Source: Adiantum capillus-veneris (taxonomy: Eukaryota; Streptophyta; Polypodiopsida; Polypodiales; Pteridaceae). From it: a DNA stretch of 64,000 bases. Position numbers and translations under genes: made by a program. This document shows positions 1 to 9,645 of this stretch, piece by piece. The stretch's first letter is position 1. Each line of letters begins with the position of its first letter. The stretch spans positions 53,446,647-53,510,646 of the forward strand of contig CM043942.1 in assembly GCA_014529385.2 (NCBI GenBank). The letters run 5' to 3'. Below the pieces are notes generated by a model. That model searched no databases, had not been told where the DNA came from, and saw only the letters and a program-made list of their open reading frames with translations.

Positions 1-189
1 TGGGAAGAAATTAGAAAGAGTAGGGATGTTAACTGCTGGGCCATCCAGGAACATCATCTAGATGCTCACAGCAAAAAGAAATAGGCAATGGGGTCAAAGC
101 TGGCCTTTTACGGAGAAGGAGCAGACGGGTTCAGTGGTGTCCTCTCTATTGTCGACAAGAACTTGGAGCCCAAAGTGGTCCTTAATCGC

Positions 190-690
190 CCTCTGGGAGA
201 GTTCTAGGAGTCAGAGTCACGTGGGCAAATCAACCTATCACTATTGCAAACATTTATGGCCCATGCAATGCCAAGGATAGGGCCAAATTATGGATGCATC
301 TCAGGGACTCCCTGTTAGAAGGAGAGTGGCTTGTAATAGGAGACTAATATGGTTGAGAAGAGCAAGGACATAACACGCTCCACCAATTTGTTGGCAAGAT
401 CTGAAAAAAATAAATGGTTGGGACTCTATGAAAATGGTCTTTGATGGACGTGTGGGAGTTAGGTCCCTAGAATAGCATGCCGGGCTTCACATACACAAGC
501 CTCCAATATGCTGGCACAGCCTCCCGGCTCGACAGATGCTATTGCTCTCATCAAGATGATTGGATCCCATCTCTTGTTAAGATGAAGGTACAAACAACAA
601 AGAGCTTTTCCGACCATCTTCCCCTACACGTAGAACTCAAGAAAACAAAGGGGATGGGAGGACCCCCAGTGGAAGTAAGAAGCTACTAGT
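190..690 (+). pseudogene. LINE-A endonuclease domain remnant
   Basis: In the family this domain nicks target DNA for target-primed reverse transcription. Translated pieces include TIANIYGPCNAK followed by WMHLRDSLLEGEWLVIGD (about 230-345), matching the strand before the G-D-x-N motif of APE-type LINE endonucleases. The Asn is lost because a stop codon follows. Further on, MPGFTYTSLQYAGTASRLDR and a final SDHLPL box (about 477-640) match the S-D-H catalytic motif near the end of these nucleases. At least two stops and one frame change break it. The paralogue at 16750-17100 keeps the intact motif GDFNMVEE. Confidence 0.75.
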
Positions 691-1339
691 CACAGGGGCA
701 CACTTGTTCAGTGACCCTGGTTTAGAAGTCTCGCCAAGAAAGCCTTATGTAAGCTCAACAAAGATACCCGCCTAGAAAATCCTAAAGCTTGGGACCTTTT
801 TGCTCGGAGTATATAGAAAGCGATCAAAACCGCGGGCCCTCGGATAAAAGAGGCCCAGCAAGAGAATGTAAAGCATCTTGAAGAGGAGGTGGATCATCTT
901 ACTTAAAAAAAAGTCTCTGGGCTTGCCTCCATTGGTGAACGCAAGGAATGGCTGGAAGCTAAAGCCAGCCTAGCTGAGCATCAGCTCGAACAGGTTAGGA
1001 GGGCAAGATTACTATCTAGGGAGACTTTTCTTCAACCTGAAGCTGCTAATCAAGCACATTTTTTTCGTCCTTAAAAATCAAGAAAAGCCTCGGTTCCTTT
1101 CACTCACTCACAGACGAGAAGGGGAATACTACACAGGACCCAAATGATATGGCCAGAATGATGCTGGATCACTTAATCCAAATCATTGGCCAGCCTGAGA
1201 CCCGCTCTCAAGAAGTGGATGCGGCCAGAGTAGCTTGCTCAAGAGTGTCAGCAAGTAAATCCACCAACCTTAAGCCAACCTTCTGGAGATGGCCTTCTCT
1301 GAAGACGAGTGCATGCATGCGTTATTTGCTCTTGGCAAG

Positions 1340-2840
1340 GAAAAGTCCCCTGGCTGGGATGGTATGACTGCTAAATTCTTCAGAGAATTTTGGGATGACC
1401 TCAAGGGACCGGTAACACATATGGCTAACCAAGTTTTTGTCAAGGGGTGGTTGGACCCCTAGATAAAAAAAGGGCTCATTAAGCCTATTTCAAAACATGT
1501 ATGTTGCTCTCATGTTAAGCAATGACACCCCATAACCATGATGTCAGTAGCATATAAAGTAATCACCAAAGCAGTTGCTCTTAGAATAGCTCCCCTACTG
1601 GACAGGGTTATCACGCCACATCAGCACGGGTTCATAAAAAGAAGATCGATATATGACAATATCTTGGCAGCAATGGCTGGCATTGAATATGCTTCCTTCA
1701 CAAAGCAGGAATGCATCTTGATTCAGCTTTTGATTTAGACAAGGCATATGATAGGATTATGTGGTCATTCATTGAAGATGTCATGCAAACTCTGGGTTTC
1801 GGGCCTCGACTTTGCCGACTTGTTCACACTCTCGGTGCAGGTGGGCATTCTAAGCTCTTGTTCAATGAAAGAATTGTGGGCACGTTTGAAGCCAGAAGAT
1901 CGATCAATCAAGGATGCCCCCTGGCCCCGCTTATTTTTACCATTGGCTTGCATCCTCTTGTAACAATGCTCGAGGCAGCTGTAGCACAAGGTGAATCCAA
2001 GGTTTGACTTTGCCCGGCAATGACCAACTCTTGGCCAAAATGTTTGCTGATGACTCCATTCTTTTTTTAAAAGCCTGCCCTTACGTTCTCAGAAAGGTGT
2101 TAGAGATTGTGCAGACTTTTGCTGTGGCTTCAGGGTCGAAGTGTAGTATTGAGAAGTCGCGACTGATCTCCCTTTTGGAAGAGGACACATTTGACCCTTC
2201 ATGCTGGTCATGGGAGATCGTGTCTAAAGGAAGGATATTTTGACATTTGGGTGCCCCCTTGGGAGTGGACGTTACCCACAAGCAAAGGTTTCAATGGGTC
2301 TTGGAGAGGATCCAAAAGAAATTGAAAAGATGGGAGTTTGGGTTGCTTCCCTTCCCAAGTCAAGTAAGAGTGATCAACTCATTCATGCTCCCTTATATTT
2401 CCTTCACCAGTCCTCTTCTTAAAATAGCCAAATGTAATTGGAAGGAGTTTTTGAAACCTGTTAAAAGATTCTCGTGGAAGGAAAACACCAAGGTCTCAAC
2501 ACCATGGCAGTGGGAAGGTGGGAATTTATTGCTCACCCAACTTCACAAGGTGGCCTCGGAATCCACAACCCTCTTGCCCATGTCCACGCTCTCTGTGCCA
2601 AGTTTGTGGTTTCAATAGAAAAACAGGAAGAAGCCTGGGCTATCATGACCAAGGAAATGATTGACAAGTCAAAAGTATACTTGAATGGTGGGAATGGTGG
2701 TGAGTGGAAAGAGCTTGAGGTGCACGATAAGCTTCTAGCCCCCGAATGGTCTGGTTCAGAATTAGGAGGTATAACGGGAGAGCTAGTGCGGAAATGCAAT
2801 AGTGCGACATGGGTATTGGAATGGGGGAAATGACCCGATA
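1340..2840 (+). pseudogene. LINE-A reverse transcriptase remnant
   Basis: The RT domain is readable through three frames. GKEKSPGWDGMTAKFFREFW (about 1340-1395) is the conserved entry motif. HPITMMSVAYKVITKAVALR and QHGFIKRRSIYDNILA (1530-1670) follow. DLDKAYDRIMW (about 1735-1763) holds the first catalytic Asp, NQGCPLAPLIF (about 1905-1940) is the G-C-P-L motif, and LLAKMFADDSILFLKACP (about 2030-2085) contains the F-A-D-D catalytic box. Frames change near 1710, 2005 and 2245, and stops lie at about 1460 and 1740. Residues after 2250 match the thumb and connection of plant L1 RTs (VINSFMLPYISFTSPLLK). Not functional. Confidence 0.85.
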
Positions 2841-3540
2841 CTTTCAAAACTCCAACACACACTGGTCCCTATGGCTGTCCAAAGCGGTTGGAGTATATCT
2901 CAAGCCCTACTGGAGAGAAATCGCCAGAAGGCTAAACAATAAAGGACTCCAATTGCTAATCCACTTCTGATATGAAACTAGTAGGCACTGGAAATCTCCT
3001 GACTATCTAGCAGATCAGCTTCAACTTAATGGCATGGAGAAGATTCTTGTCTGCAGAATTGTTGAAGGCCTGGACAATGAACTGATGCCAATTCACGAAT
3101 CCAGTGTTGAGTGGAAAGCTTGGAAATGGCCCAAAGATAGATCTTTTTTTAAACCCCATACCAAGAACATCTGTCAAGAGCTCATACACAACGATGACTG
3201 GTTTGCCCCCTTGAACAAACAATGGAAGAAAAATTGGTCAGAAGCCCGTTGGACTGAGGTCTTGTCCAACATTTGGAAGCCACAATGACCCTATTACATG
3301 GAGGTGTTTCTATGTAAGGTAATTTGGGGGCCCTTGCCGACGGGTGTCAAGATTCAAGAACGAGGTATCGGGTCCGATAGATGCTCCAGGTGCCGCATGG
3401 ATAGCAAAGACCTGACACACCTTTTCTTGGACTGTCCAACCATAAGAGGTTTGGCAGGGAAGGTGTGCAAATGGATCCAAAGAACGTGGAAAATAAGTTT
3501 CTTCAAGAAAGATCTATCACTTGGGGGAAAACGGTTTACA
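2840..3540 (+). pseudogene. LINE-A C-terminal region with zf-RVT-like motif
   Basis: A frame from about 3034 to 3288 (GMEKILVCRIVEGLDNELMP) is followed by one from 3298 to 3564. The second contains LPTGVKIQERGIGSDRCSRC and DLTHLFLDCPTIRGL, the C-x2-C...H-x4-C pattern of the zinc-ribbon-like domain found after plant LINE RTs. The last residues (after FFKKDLSLGG, about 3520) lose similarity to the two other LINE copies, which marks the breakpoint with the inverted copy. Its role in retrotransposition is not well defined in plants. Confidence 0.75.
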
Positions 3541-4039
3541 AGTACTGCTTGGTATGGGGTTTAAAAAATGATCTATCCTTGGGCCATTTCCAAGATTTCC
3601 ACTCAAATGTGGATTCCTAAATTGGCATCAGACCGTTATTCAAGCCGTAAACAACTCTATAGACAAGCATCTTTTCCATGTTATCAAGCTGAAGCTGATC
3701 CGCTAGATGGACATAAGATTTCCAGCGTCTGTTGGTTTCATCCTAGACATGTATCAGCCGTTGGAGTCCTTTGTTGTTTAGCCTTCTTGTGATCTCCCTC
3801 TAGTAGGGGTTTAGAACAACTCCAGCCGCTTTTGACATCCATAGGGACCAATGTATAGTGGAGTTTTGAAAGTACCTTGTAAGTTCCCCCCATTTCAAAT
3901 CCCATGACACAATATTGCATTTTCGTACTAGCTCTCCTATTATGCCCCCCAATTCCAAACTAGCCCATCCGAGGGATAAAGTTTATCGTGCACCTCTATC
4001 GCATTCCACTGACCACCTCTAGAGAAAAGCTTTGACTTG

Positions 4040-5146
4040 TCAATCATATCCATGGTCATGATAGCCTAGGCTTGTTCTGGATACTGAGACCACAAACTTG
4101 GTGCAAAGAGCTTGGACATGGACCACAGGATTGTGTATTCCGAGGCCTCCTTGGGAAGTTGGCCAAGCAACAAATTTCCACTTTGCCCATTGCCATGGTG
4201 ATGAGTCCTTGGTATTGTTCTTCCATAAGAATCTATTATTAGGTTTCAAGAACTCCTTCCAATTACACTTGTCTATTTTGAGGAGAGGACTGATGAAGGC
4301 AATGTAAGGGAACATGAATGAGTTGATCACTTTAATTCGACTTGGGAAGGGAAGCAACTCAAACTCCCACCTTTTCATTTTCTTTTGTATCCTCTTGAAG
4401 ACCCACTGGAACCTTTTCTCACTAGAACCTTTGCTTGTGAGTTACGTCCACCCCCAAGGGGGCACCCAAATGACAAAATATCCTTCCTTTAGTCACAGTC
4501 TCCCCTGACCAGTGTGATGGGTCAAACGTGTTAGCTTTCGTAAGGGAGACCAGTCTTGACTTCTCAATACTACACTTTGATCCTAAAGCCATGACCAAAG
4601 TATGCACGATGTCTAATGCCTTCCTAAGAACTTGAGGGCAGACTTTTAATAAAAGGAGGGAGTCATCCGCGAACATTTTGGCTAAGAGCTGGTCATTGGT
4701 GGGCAGAGACAAACCTTGAGTTTCACCTCGTGCAGCAGCTGCCTCGAGAATTGTCACAAGGTGATGCGAGCCGATGGAAAAAAGAAGAGGGGCTAAGGGG
4801 CATCCTTGCTTGATCGATCTTCTGACTTCAAAGGTGCCCACAATTCTTTCATTGAACAAGAGCTCAGAATGCCCTCCTGCACCCAGGGTGTGAATAAAAC
4901 GACAAAGTCGAGGCACAAAGCCTAGAGTTTTCACGACATCTTCAATGAAAGACCACATAATCCTGTCATATGCCTTGTCCAGATCAAGCTGTAGCAAGAT
5001 GCACTCCTACTTTGTAAAGGCAGCATACTCAATGCCAATCATTGCAGCCAAGATATTGTCATAAATCGAGCGTCCTTTAATGAACCCATGCTAATGAGGA
5101 GAGATAATCTTGTCCAGAAGGGGATCCATTCTAAGAGAAACCACTG
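4040..5146 (-). pseudogene. LINE-B reverse transcriptase, antisense segment
   Basis: On the minus strand the longest open stretch (4997-4422) begins MLQLDLDKAYDRIMWSFIED, with the first catalytic Asp. It continues through SIKQGCPLAPLLFSIG and LLAKMFADDSLLLLKVCP, with the F-A-D-D box at about 4680. A second stretch (4378-4040) has the connection region (MKRWEFELLPFPSRIKVINS). It is less damaged than the sense copy upstream, suggesting a younger or differently constrained copy. The first part of the RT (GRSIYDNILAAMIGIEYA) is readable at 5080-5000 after a stop. Confidence 0.8.
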
Positions 5147-5660
5147 AGGTAGTCATAGAGAGTATCTGGAAGCCTACGTGGCCTCAACATATGAAGGTGT
5201 TTATGTGGAAGGTGCTCTGGAGTGCCCTTCCAACTGGCGTTAAGATCCAAGAAAGAGGAATCGGACCCGACAGATGTTTGGGTTGCAGGATGGCTAGTGA
5301 AGATTTGGCCCACCTTTTTCATGGAATGCCAAGCTATAAGAGGCTTGGTAGGGAAAATATGAAAGTGGGTCCAAAGGACATGGAAACTCAGGTTCTTCAA
5401 GACGGATCTATTCCTTGGTGGTAGGAAGATGGAAAGTCCCGCTCTGCTTGTCTTCACTCAAACTATCAGGTACTTCTTCTTCCACCCTATCTGGCAGGCA
5501 AGGAACTGTCGAGTGTTTGAAAGAAACCGTGAGGTGGCGAGCTTCTTAGAGATCGTACAAGAAAGCAGAGTGGCGATATGCAGACTCAGAAGAAAGCAGG
5601 CTTTAGGAGATTGGTATAGGGCTACCCATGCCGTTTTGTTAGCCGACGACTAGCAAAAGC
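5147..5660 (+). pseudogene. LINE-B C-terminal zf-RVT-like fragment
   Basis: VVIESIWKPTWPQHMKVFMW then LPTGVKIQERGIGPDRCLGC and EDLAHLFHGMPSY (5150-5340) correspond to the C-terminal zinc-ribbon-like region of LINE-A 3250-3480. The last Cys of the motif is lost by a frame change. A second frame (5429-5653) encodes PIWQARNCRVFERNREVASF, which also occurs in LINE-C (19205-19260) and is therefore the conserved ORF2 tail. A stop is at 5651-5653. Confidence 0.75.
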
Positions 5661-5841
5661 CTAGGATAGTTCACCTACTGTGTAGAGCTTGTTGTGATTG
5701 GCCTCGGTGAGAGGCGATTTCCTTCCAACCTGTAATCTCAGCTCCTCAAGGCAGGGTTTGAGCTTGAGGGTGGTTTGTAATTTGTGGGATATTCTTAAAA
5801 CAATCCACTCACAATTGTGAGTTTTGCAAAAAAAAAAAGAA
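5654..5841 (+). repeat. LINE-B 3' UTR and poly(A) tail
   Basis: The sequence from the ORF stop to the A-run contains a segment (CTCAAGGCAGGGTTTGAGCT and TCACAATTGTGAGTTTT) that recurs almost unchanged before the A-run of LINE-C (19440-19541). This shared tail defines the 3' end of the LINE family and supports the element boundary. Confidence 0.8.
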
Positions 5842-6052
5842 CATCGTAAAGGAAAGAAATCTTTGCACAAGAGGAGATATTGTATTAAAGCCAATCTTAT
5901 AAGCCATAGCTTGGTAGAACTTTTCATATCTTGTCTACATTAGAAGATCTAATGTTAATTTTATCTAGCGAGATTCCTATTAATCAAGCTCCTCAAAAAA
6001 TTTTGTGCCACCTACTCATTCTACTTTCAAAAAGAGGATTTTCTTATCTAGG
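5842..6052. other. Unassigned spacer between LINE-B and the chromovirus
   Basis: These 211 bases have no coding potential I recognise and match nothing else in the window. They are the left flank of the chromovirus insertion. The last five bases, CTAGG (6048-6052), differ by one base from CTAGT at 16623-16627. Confidence 0.5.
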
Positions 6053-6686
6053 TGTAAGGTCTCTGACCCGATCAAAAAGAGCACCATTGTACCTTGAAAT
6101 GAATATACTGTAAAAAGTTACTATTTTTAGCAGTTTTTTGAATTCTATCAGTGCCATGATGTTTAGAATATTTCAAAGATTCAAAATGTGAATTGAAATA
6201 ATTTTTGTAAAAAAATTTCAAAAATAGTAAGTTTTTGGTCACCCGACCTGTCCAGTTTTGATCGTCTCGAAAAACTACACCCGTATCCCGAATTTCAAAA
6301 AAATGCATTTTCGGACCCCGGGGGCTGCTAAATATGGTAGGTACTTGGACCAGTACGCCTTAGTTAGAGCTTGCTATAGCAATTCCACTCGTATGACCCG
6401 TTTTAGCATAAGATCAATTTTTCCCAAAATTGTCCGGAGAGGCACCAAGGGCTCGAGGCTGTGTGGGAGCAGGTTCCAGGCCACTCCAGGTCAGCTTTAG
6501 TAGCAAGGGGGCGCCTTTTGTCCTTGTGGGAGTCTTGGGAGAGTTTGCAAGCTTGCAACTAAGTGTGAGCCAGTTAACCAAGCCAACTAGACACTTGGTG
6601 GGTAGGCAACTGGACTTGCCATGATTAATTGGAGTAGCTCCCATATGCAAATACCAAGCAGGTTCGATTTTCAGCTTGAGGAGGCC

Positions 6687-6695
6687 GATTTAAAG
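6687..6695 (+). promoter_or_regulatory. Putative TATA element of the chromovirus LTR
   Basis: GATTTAAAG here and TATTTAAAG in the 3' LTR (14760-14768) sit at matching positions about 640 bp into the LTR and just before a CA tract. The 3' LTR version is closer to a plant TATA box. Start site not determinable from sequence. Confidence 0.45.
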
Positions 6696-6702
6696 GTGTT
6701 CT

Positions 6703-6721
6703 CACACACACACACACACCC

Positions 6722-6755
<34 letters not shown>

Positions 6756-6771
6756 CACACACCTTAGGGAG
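6703..6771. repeat. CA microsatellite in 5' LTR
   Basis: Interrupted CA tract immediately downstream of the TATA-like box. The 3' LTR carries a much longer version (14776-14884), so the tract has expanded or contracted since insertion. Confidence 0.9.
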
Positions 6772-7583
6772 GTGCTGCCAACACACACACAGTTTTTGAA
6801 GGAGAAGCAAGGAGGGAGGTGCTGCCGAAATTCTCATCTTGAGGATTCATTGGATCAGAAAAATCAAAGGATTCTCAGCCCTAATCACGGTAATTATGGT
6901 TTAATTACGGTTCTTCTTAAATCTCATCATTACTCTCCCATATTCTTCGTCTACTATGCCTACTTTCAGTTGTAATTCCCAATAGCTACTCTCTAAGTTT
7001 ACATAGCTATACTCCATTACATAATCATCATTCAATTAGCTAAATTATGTAGCCATTCATCATCCTTAATCAAGGATTAATACATGATTAGAAAAGATTC
7101 TCTCTCTAAGCAGCATAGTTAATAAATTGTCAGGTGTAGATTTGATGAAATTCATTCTTTTACCACTCAATAGTGTTGTAATTAAATTAGACTCAATCTT
7201 CTCCCACATTAAAATGTGATTAAGGATGAAAGTTAATCCGTCATTAGGCCATTAAGAAAAGAATTTTCTGTCACACATGCCTGCGGTAATTCTGCATCTT
7301 CAAATTGCTCTAGGAAAATGATTGAGCTTGCTTACTTTATCTCTTTTGTAAATAATTAGTAAAATTCTGAATTTCTTAATCATCTAAGCCAAGTGAATAA
7401 CCTTAGAACCAGTTCCCATAGGGTAAGTAAAGAATTACCCTTAAAATTGCTAGGTCTCGAAGGAAAAATCTAATCTCTTGCATAAGGAGGATTCTTTAAT
7501 GATTCTAATATGCCAAATGGTTTGTTATGATGCTCTTGGACTTTAGATCTTTTTCAAGTTTATCATTTAAAGTAGTGAGTAAA

Positions 7584-7724
7584 ATGGCCTCGGTTAAGAG
7601 AACTCGCTTCGGTGGTGCCCACGACCGCGAGGCGGGAACGAGCAATGTGAACGGAAAGGGAAAAGCTCCCATGGACGAACAAATACCGGCCATCTCACGG
7701 GCCATTGACAAAGAAATGGAAGAG
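7584..7724 (+). CDS. Candidate leader exon inside the 5' LTR
   Basis: ATG at 7584 opens a basic, Gly/Ser-rich N-terminus (MASVKRTRFGGAHDRE, later GKGKAPMDEQ) of 47 codons up to a strong donor-like site GAG|GTAGGT at 7724/7725. Unspliced, the frame would stop at 7752-7754. The codon phase at the donor is 0. Two acceptor-like AGs downstream, at 8922 and 9645, each join it in phase 0 to an open frame: the 167-codon leader ORF and the ATG-less gag. The composition resembles the disordered N-termini of plant gag proteins. No homology is recognised, and splicing is inference. The 3' LTR lacks most of this segment. Confidence 0.4.
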
Positions 7725-8922
7725 GTAGGTCATAATTTCATTCAAGTTGTTTAATTTAACATTGCACACGTTTAGCTAGTAATGAACATATCCCCAGAAA
7801 TGTTGGAGAAATCCGACGGAAACCTCAGCATGAAATTCATTTGTACATTAAAGTCTAAAGTAGGAAAGAAATGATTGATGGGTATGCTGTTTGCAATAGG
7901 AAAGAATGTCTGCTAGGAAAAATTTAGCTCGACATGTTCATTCTATTTACAATGTTGAATCAGTCCTGACCCCCCTACTGATCATAGGGGGCAGAGTTCC
8001 TCGTTAAGGGCTCTTGAATCCACGACTTTCTTTTTATGCGGTGGATACCCACGACTTGCTTTCTATGCGGTGGGAACCCACGTCTTGATTTCTATGCGGT
8101 GGTTGTGTCCATGTCATGCTTTCTATGCGGTGGACATACCTAGTTGTATGGGCAGCTAGGAGACAACGGGAGGAGTAAACTCTCGCTAGAAGGGGGATGT
8201 TGTACCTCCAGAACATTGGAATTTTAATTGAATAAGTTTGAGTAGAATAAGTTCTGGAATACTGTCTTGGTGCCGTTTGCAATACTGATTGAAGGGCTGT
8301 TTTAATGAACAATGTGATTCGAAATCTAATCAAGGAATCTCTATGTTGAACAACCATTGTGGTAGTAATTAGTACACACAAGGAAGTGTGAGTGTGGGGG
8401 TGGAAAGTGGGGGCTTGGCTTAGATTGCCAATGCCTATGAGAAGGGTGGTCCTGATTGGTAGTGAACTCTCTGTCTCCATAGTGTTAAAATCGATACTAG
8501 TAATACTCATTGCCCCTAGAGCGGTGAAGTCTCAAGTGTACGTGCCTCTGCAACATGGGGAAAAAGGCACTCGAGGTTTCTCTCCTCTTGGAAGGTGGGT
8601 CTTAGTATGGCTAGATAGTTTAAGTACGCTTCCCCTGCGAGGTGGAGCTAGATCTCTTTGCTAGTAGGCTCGAACTCGATTCACTTTGTGATGAGAGATC
8701 GTCCGCTAGTTGAACCCTGAACCACTTTGTTTGCTTCCGTTATAGATCTAGTGGCCACCAAGTTCACCATCAGATCCGCCGTTTGATACGGCGGGGTGGG
8801 TACCTCACACATGGTATCAGAGCCTAGGTTAGGCTGAGAAATAAAGTCGTATTGTTTGAACATTTAAAAGGAACTGAAATTATATAGGTAGATGATCCAA
8901 ATTCCTTGCATTGGTGTTGCAG
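7725..8922 (+). other. Candidate intron spanning U5 and the PBS
   Basis: The proposed intron starts GTAGGT and ends with a T-rich tract and TTGCAG (8915-8922). It would remove the end of the LTR and the PBS from the spliced message, as expected for a sub-genomic RNA that is not a template for reverse transcription. Length 1198 bp. Support is limited to splice-site consensus and frame compatibility. Confidence 0.35.
8812..8823 (+). promoter_or_regulatory. Primer-binding site, initiator tRNA-Met
   Basis: TGGTATCAGAGC, complementary to the 3' end of plant initiator tRNA-Met, lies two bases after the 5' LTR. It confirms the LTR boundary and plus-strand orientation. Confidence 0.93.
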
Positions 8923-9426
8923 GAAGACCCTGTGCTAGAATATCGGAAGTTCCAAGTGTTTGAGATTATTTATGAGCAAGCTCAACGATCCCCAGTTTAC
9001 CAGTTCAGGCGAGATGTCATGGAGATACTGATGAAGGCTCATATGCCACACTCCACTAGCATCGATAGAGGATGGGAACTTGATTGGACACTTGCAGGAG
9101 GGGTTTACTACATCAACGCTCGGAAGCTAGGATACCTGGTTACCGATTTGAAGAAGATACGTTGGGGAGAAGAGTTGAGGGTAGTGGAGTTATTCTACTT
9201 GCTGCCTACCCAATTGGACCTAACTGTCTTAGGCGACTCCAATCAAACCATCAACGACTGGCTCCTGGAAAAGGTCACCGAGGTGATCCCAACGAGCAGA
9301 TTCAAAACTTTTGGAGTACCAAAAGAAGAATCTCGGCTCAATATCATAGTTTATTATCCACTCAAGGATGAGTACAGGAACTACTTCACGAACAAGGTAG
9401 TGCATCATGTAAACACAATATCCTAG
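8923..9426 (+). CDS. Unrecognised leader ORF between PBS and gag
   Basis: An open frame of 167 codons from the candidate acceptor (8922) to the TAG at 9424-9426, with no ATG near its start. The first methionine is about 31 codons in, so it either uses a non-AUG start or is completed by the exon at 7584. The product looks globular and mixed alpha/beta (motifs RKFQVFEIIYEQ, DRGWELDWTLAGGVYYINAR, YLLPTQLDLTVLG). There is no transmembrane segment, zinc finger or retroviral signature. It is intact while gag-pol of the same element is broken in many places, which may hint at later constraint or simply chance. Position and phase suggest an accessory protein; function unknown. Confidence 0.5.
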   Translation, partial: EDPVLEYRKFQVFEIIYEQAQRSPVYQFRRDVMEILMKAHMPHSTSIDRGWELDWTLAGGVYYINARKLGYLVTDLKKIRWGEELRVVELFYLLPTQLDLTVLGDSNQTINDWLLEKVTEVIPTSRFKTFGVPKEESRLNIIVYYPLKDEYRNYFTNKVVHHVNTIS

Positions 9427-9645
9427 GCGTATCTTATATGTAATCCAAAAAGGCCATGTAATAAGTTGATCATTAGTTATCCTAAACCTTGAGGGGTTTC
9501 AATTGTAATAAATTTTTATCAATAAAGTGCTTTTGTCTCTGAATCTCTGTCTCTTGATAAAGTGGAATCTTGAATTTTATTTAAAGTCTCGTGTCTATTT
9601 TGAAATCCAAGTAATGGTATCAAGAATCTCGTATAACCCATGTAG

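Larger units (their letters stand above)
1..3540 (+). mobile_element. LINE-A, decayed APE-type non-LTR retrotransposon (5' end outside window)
   Basis: The stretch encodes, in order and in several frames, an APE-like endonuclease (about 190-660), a reverse transcriptase (about 1340-2840) and a C-terminal zinc-ribbon-like domain (about 3290-3480). This is the usual order of the second ORF of plant L1-type LINEs. Stops and frame changes occur every 100-300 bases, so it is not functional. The sense copy stops near 3540, where an inverted copy of its own RT region begins, and no poly(A) tail belonging to this copy is visible. The same domains recur in the LINE copies at 3540-5841 and 16694-19543, with roughly 85 percent nucleotide identity where I compared by eye. 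Confidence 0.85.
3540..5841 (+). mobile_element. LINE-B with inverted 5' part and sense 3' end
   Basis: Bases about 3540-5146 are the reverse complement of an RT region equivalent to LINE-A about 1570-3190. Bases from about 5147 resume plus-strand LINE sequence equivalent to LINE-A 3250 onward and end in an A-run at about 5829-5841. The layout (5' segment inverted, 3' segment sense, poly(A), short deletion at the inner junction) is what twin-primed LINE insertion produces. I could not find a clear target-site duplication, so this mechanism is inference. The element abuts LINE-A, so the two also form a long imperfect inverted repeat. Confidence 0.7.
6053..8809 (+). repeat. Chromovirus 5' LTR (2757 bp)
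   Basis: Starts TGTAAGG and ends CTCACA. A TATA-like GATTTAAAG lies at 6687-6695, followed by a CA microsatellite (6703-6771), and AATAAA is at 7121-7126. If these are used, U3 is about 650 bp and R-U5 about 2 kb, an unusually long transcribed leader. Four imperfect tandem copies of a roughly 30-bp unit containing TTTCTATGCGGTGG occupy 8021-8140. Bases about 7607-7912, absent from the 3' LTR, contain most of a short ORF starting at ATG 7584. Confidence 0.9.

Noticed and set aside
8021-8140. Regularly spaced repeats resembling a small CRISPR array
   Set aside because: Units are contiguous, diverged, lack unique spacers and lie inside an LTR of a plant element.
8034-8664. Open frames on both strands in the LTR, repeated at 16021-16477
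   Set aside because: They are present in both LTRs with substitutions that do not favour any frame, overlap each other on opposite strands, and have no domain; treated as chance frames in U5.
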